Shown: piece after piece, positions 63,001 through 64,000 of the stretch
How the letters are laid out: each line of letters opens with the position of its first letter
Position numbering within the stretch: the stretch's first letter is position 1
Assembly: GCF_000147815.2 (NCBI RefSeq)
Contig: NC_015957.1
Location: forward strand, 10,106,001-10,170,000
DNA from: Streptomyces violaceusniger Tu 4113
GTDB lineage: Bacteria > Actinomycetota > Actinomycetes > Streptomycetales > Streptomycetaceae
Length of the DNA: 64,000 bases
Reading direction: 5' to 3'
Translations under genes and position numbers: made by a program
The notes under the pieces: generated by a model
Seen by the model: the letters and a program-made list of their open reading frames with translations, nothing else
Told to the model about the DNA's origin: nothing
Databases searched by the model: none

Positions 63001-64000
63001 GAGCACCAGCGTGGCGCCGGTGAGCAGGGCGGTGTAGGTCTCCCAGACGGCGGCGTCGAAGCTGGGTGAGGAGAACTGCAGCACCCGGCTGCCGGGTCCC
63101 ACGTCGAACCGCTCGACGTGGGTGGCGACCAGACCGGCGAGACCGGAGTGCGTCACCATGACGCCCTTCGGACGGCCGGTGGAACCGGAGGTGTAGATGA
63201 CGTAGGCGGGGTTGGCGGACGTCGTCGCCCCCCGCCGCTCGCCCGGCTCGACATCGGTGTCCGGCCTCGCGTCGGTCTCCCGGACGGTGGCCGGGTCGTC
63301 CAGCAGCACCCGCGGCGCGGCGCAGCCGTCCGGAATCACCTCTGCCGACGCGGAGGTGGCCAGGACCAGCGCCGGGTCGGAGTCGGTGAGCAGATAGGCG
63401 ATCCGGTCGGCCGGATAGGAGATGTCCACCGGCAGGTAGGCCGCGCCCGCCTTGAGCACCGCCAGCATGGCGACGACCAGTTCGGGGGAGCGCCGCAGGG
63501 CGAGCGCGACGACCCGCTCCGGCCCCGCGCCCCGCTCGATCAGGGTGCGGGCCAGGCGGTTGGCGCGGCGGTCCAGTTCGGCGTAGGAGAGGGTGGTGTC
63601 CTCGTGGACCAGGGCGACGGCGTCCGGATGCCGCCGTACCTGTTCGGCGAGGAGCGCGGGGATGACATCACCGCCCGGCAGCGGCTGTGCGGGCATGCCC
63701 AGGTCGAGCATGCGCCTCGTCTCGGCGTCGCTCAGCAGGGGCAGTCGGCCGATCAGCTGCTCGGGATCGGCCGCGAAGGCCGCGAAGAGGCGGCGGAAGC
63801 GTTCGCCGAGCACCTCGATGTCCTCGCGGGTGAAGATCTCCTGCCGATAGCCGAAGTGCAGCCGCAGCCCGTCGCCCGGCAGCGCCGCGATGCTCAGCGG
63901 GTAGTGGTTGGCGTCGGTGCCCTTGGCGCCCGTCAGCGTGAGGTCGCCGGGCAGCTCGGGCAGGTCGTCCCCGCCCATGGGGTAGTTCTCGGTGACGGTG
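54031..64000 (-). CDS. NRPS-C: synthetase running off the window, (C)-A-T-C-A-T-C-A-T-E
   Basis: About 3323 residues visible; the N-terminus lies beyond 64,000. By nucleotide position: end of a C domain (63,750–64,000), A1 (ATP motif near 63,190), T1 near 62,045, C (HHIVGDG near 61,470), A2 (60,000), T2 near 58,830, C (HHIAGDG near 58,275), A3 (56,805), T3 (GGDS near 55,670), E (HHLVVDG near 55,095). The first, partial C domain contains TVTENYPM, like the D-accepting C3 of NRPS-B. Signatures by eye: A1 DAWLVGAVCK (near Leu), A2 DVQLAAHVIK (Pro or another cyclic imino acid), A3 DALFVGVCVK (unassigned, epimerised). It ends with E and no TE, so it passes a D-residue to another protein, probably NRPS-B. 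Stop TAG at 54031. Confidence 0.95.
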   Translation of the reverse strand, partial: TVTENYPMGGDDLPELPGDLTLTGAKGTDANHYPLSIAALPGDGLRLHFGYRQEIFTREDIEVLGERFRRLFAAFAADPEQLIGRLPLLSDAETRRMLDLGMPAQPLPGGDVIPALLAEQVRRHPDAVALVHEDTTLSYAELDRRANRLARTLIERGAGPERVVALALRRSPELVVAMLAVLKAGAAYLPVDISYPADRIAYLLTDSDPALVLATSASAEVIPDGCAAPRVLLDDPATVRETDARPDTDVEPGERRGATTSANPAYVIYTSGSTGRPKGVMVTHSGLAGLVATHVERFDVGPGSRVLQFSSPSFDAAVWETYTALLTGATLVLAPAERLRPGRALVDLVTEHQVTHALIPPAALAVLTEGDLPSIRLLVVGGEASAPELVEAWSGDRTMINAYGPTESTVCVTLSEPLSGAVAPPMGTALGTARLRVLDGALRPVPPGVTGELYVSGPCLARGYLNRPGMTAERFVADPFAGGGMRMYRTGDLVRWNTEGEHPVLEFAGRADDQVKIRGFRIELGEIESVLAAHERIDRAVVVVREPTPGDKRLVAYLVPVSGEEVPAPTVLREHVGASLPEYMVPGAFVALDALPLTPNGKLDRKALPEPGAAGPAGRGPRTPQEEILCALFAELLGVAEVGVDDDFFDLGGHSLLATRLVTRTRAVFGEELSLRAVFETATPAGIARRLHQAVDGRPALEAGPRPERVPLSFAQRRLWFLDRFDGAKPIYNVPLTVRLTGELDLNALRHAFQDVLARHESLRTVFPDVDGDPYQRVLDPAEAELDLSLVDLSAAPERLDEALKEEAAAGFRLAGELPLRVRVFRTGDHTYVLLVVMHHIVGDGWSLGVFGHDLSLAYAARLKDAAPSWEPLPVQYADYTLWQQRVLGEEADENSAIAQQFAYWSDALAGIPDELNLPVDRPRPAVASYAGDTVTFHLPEELHKRLLTIARTSQASLFMVAQAGLSVLLSRSGAGTDIPIGTPIAGRTDDALDELVGFFLNTLVLRTDTSGNPTFRELVQRVRETDLAAYANQDVPFERLVEQLNPERSLARHPLFQVMFTVQNNRPAELSLPGLRVDPYDHLGDMAKFDLFVGLTERRTPDGAPDGMAGWMEYSTDLFDRETVQRLADRLIRVLAGAAEDPKRPIGSLDLLDPIERHRQLTTYNDTAHQLDGAFLPELLERQAHALPDAPAVVHGDTRMSYAELNAAANRLAHVLISRGIGPEDTVGIALPRSAELLVAVCAVVKTGAAYLPIDPEYPAERVSFMLADAAPSVVLTRTGVLPGGHRAPVLALDTPETAALLAGQADNDPTDADRTRPLHPAAPVYVIYTSGSTGRPKGVVMPAGAMANLVAWHHGEIGGGAGTRVAQFTAISFDVSAQEILTTLLTGKTLVVPDDAVRRDAAAFTRWLEEHRINELYAPNLVVDAVAEAALEGGVALGELRVIAQAGEALGLTPRLRAFCAERPWLRLHNHYGPTESHVITGTTLPADPADWPAAAPIGRPVWNDRVYVLDDALGPVPPGVVGELYLAGAGLARGYLRRPGRTAERFVADPFGPAGSRLYRTGDLVRWGKDGQLQFVGRADHQVKVRGFRIELGEIETALAAHPDLASVAVLARQDRPGAPQLVGYLVPLADRTAPAPAELRKHLAATLPEYMVPSAFVALDALPLTPNGKLDRRALPAPVREDAERREPATPQEAALCALFAEVLGVSEAGVDDNFFDLGGHSLLATRLTSRIRTTLGAELSVRDLFESPTPAGLAGLIGDAGGARRAVTARERPEEVPLSFAQRRLWFLGRFEGPSATYNLPMALRLTGELDREALRAALADVVARHESLRTVFPEVAGRPRQVVLDVVPELPVAEVTEAGLDVALAEAAGYAFDIATEIPVRARLFALGRTEHVLALVVHHIAGDGWSMAPLGRDLSAAYAARRAGRAPQFTPLPVQYADYTLWQHEVLGSEDDPDSTISRQAGFWRSALEGAPEELALPADHRRPPAISYRGDMVTFRFDAEVHRGLRDLAMEHRASLFMAVQAGLAALLSRLGAGTDIPLGTAIAGRTDDALDDLVGFFVNTLVLRTDVSGDPTFAELLERVRETDLAAYAHQDLPFERLVELINPERSASRHPLFQVMLAFQNTAEGRVDLPGVVAAPQPIGHDVAKFDLSFTLSETHTDNGAPAGIEGALTYSTDLFERDTVRMLVDRLARLLAAAVADPSAPVDRLDVLLPGERHRIVEEWNDAAVREVPAATMAELFAGWVARTPDAPALLTEKGTWTFAELDARAERIARALAARGAGPEKLVAVALPRSPELIVSLLAVVRAGAAYLPVNPELPGDRIGYMLDDAEPALLLTSGAVAGRLPRTTVPTALFDALDATQPSDAADAAVLPGALSPQHPAYVIYTSGSTGRPKGVTVTHAGVAHLCATLVERAGVGPGARVPQLASASFDAAFLELAMSLLVGGALVVVPAERPTSGQAYLDLCAEYGVTHAFITPASLAALPEGGLPEGMEIVVGGESFGPELIGRWRDTVRMHNVYGPTETTCVAAMSGLLTDDAVPALGAPVADSRLHVLDERLRPVPLGCVGELHIAGVSLARGYLGRPGLTAERYVADPFGPPGSRMYRSGDLVRRRADGELEFVGRTDDQVKLRGLRIELGEITAAVSDHPDVHRATTIVREDRPGVRLLTAYVVPTAGAGDLDVDALRAGLARRLPDYMVPAAFVTLDTLPLTTSGKIDRKALPAPEQDGTSRAPSGAREETLRRLVAEVLGLGVEEVRVDDSFFYLGGDSIVSIQLVARARAAGLVFTPKDVFRHQTVAALAAAAGTVPEAEAEDPDAGIGEIPAIPILHWLSERNGPIDRFHQSMLLQTPADLDLDRLVTAVQTLLDHHDALRARLNRTEGAWSLEVAARGAVRAADLIRRVDLTGLDDAARSARLAEHSDAAVGRLAPEDGTMAQFVWFDAGPGERGRLWFSLHHLVVDGVSWRILLPDLARAWEAVGDGRTPGLDPVGTSLRRWSRTLAEEAVTPERIAELPVWRHRLAQAPEPLAELTIDPSRDLVRTQRAITMALSADTTRTLLTRLPEMFRASVNDVLLTGLTLAVADWRRRHFGGATGGLLVALEGHGREEIAEHTELSRTVGWLTSMYPLFLDPGRIDWGEVWTGGATVGDVLARIKEQLRQVPDNGVGYGLLRHLNPDTAPSLRGLAEPQIGFNYLGRFNSSGTPEAADWALAPEAGAVGGEDPDMPVAHALEVTASTQDRPDGPELSVLWQWPSALLEEAVVRDLAEAWIRALEALARHADTPQGVRHTPSDMDLIDVSQDELDQLASELDNWQ

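Noticed and set aside
54112..63069. Two plus-strand frames of 1570 and 904 codons opposite NRPS-C
   Set aside because: Antisense shadows of the synthetase; composition is typical of reversed GC-rich coding DNA.

Overview
The window is high-GC actinomycete DNA, almost certainly from a Streptomyces chromosome. Supporting signs are the GC-biased codon use, the GTG starts, the CIRCE elements, the mycothiol enzymes and a gene order that I recall as syntenic with the S. coelicolor groEL2–cdgB core region (from memory, not searched).

Region 1 (1–18 kb) is core chromosome. It holds the 5' part of a groEL chaperonin with tandem CIRCE operators, a CspA-family cold-shock gene, a SAM-I riboswitch driving a threonine-synthase-like gene and a CysO/MoaD-type sulfur-carrier gene, and a glucosyl-3-phosphoglycerate synthase. 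Next come otsA and otsB, a DUF3263 gene, a sugar-binding lipoprotein, nagK–nagA with DasR-like sites, a PfkB sugar kinase, a membrane-anchored carbohydrate-binding protein, the diguanylate cyclase cdgB, a flavin-reductase-domain protein, an ArfB-type ribosome rescue factor and terD.

Region 2 (18–25 kb) is more variable. It has a Uma2-family protein, a TetR repressor divergent from a zinc alcohol dehydrogenase with two near-identical operators, about 0.8 kb of apparently empty DNA, a secreted M4 metalloprotease, and the mscR–metallo-hydrolase pair for mycothiol-dependent aldehyde or nitrosothiol detoxification.

Region 3 (24.8 kb to the window end) is a large nonribosomal peptide synthetase (NRPS) cluster on the minus strand. 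NRPS-C (54,031 to beyond the edge) has part of a C domain, then A-T-C-A-T-C-A-T-E. NRPS-B (42,147–53,876) is C-A-T-C-A-T-E-C-A-T-TE. A P450 resembling the carrier-bound amino-acid beta-hydroxylases follows. A small plus-strand membrane-protein gene then interrupts the run. NRPS-A (25,293–39,803) is C-A-T-C-A-T-C-A-T-C-A-T-E, and a flavin reductase lies 7 bp behind it. Domain logic suggests a working order A→C→B that differs from gene order: NRPS-A has a starter-like first C domain and a terminal E, the first visible C domain of NRPS-C and that of NRPS-B look like D-residue acceptors, and the only thioesterase is on NRPS-B. If NRPS-C has no further modules outside the window, the product is an N-acylated decapeptide: Thr–?–Thr–Gly(E)–Leu-like–Pro–?(E)–Gly–Phe-like(E)–Asn. 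Residue calls were read by eye from ten-residue adenylation signatures.

The two systems most worth following are the SAM-riboswitch/ThrC-like/CysO operon, which may be a sulfur-carrier-dependent homocysteine route, and this NRPS line with its glycine-type module followed by an intact epimerase.
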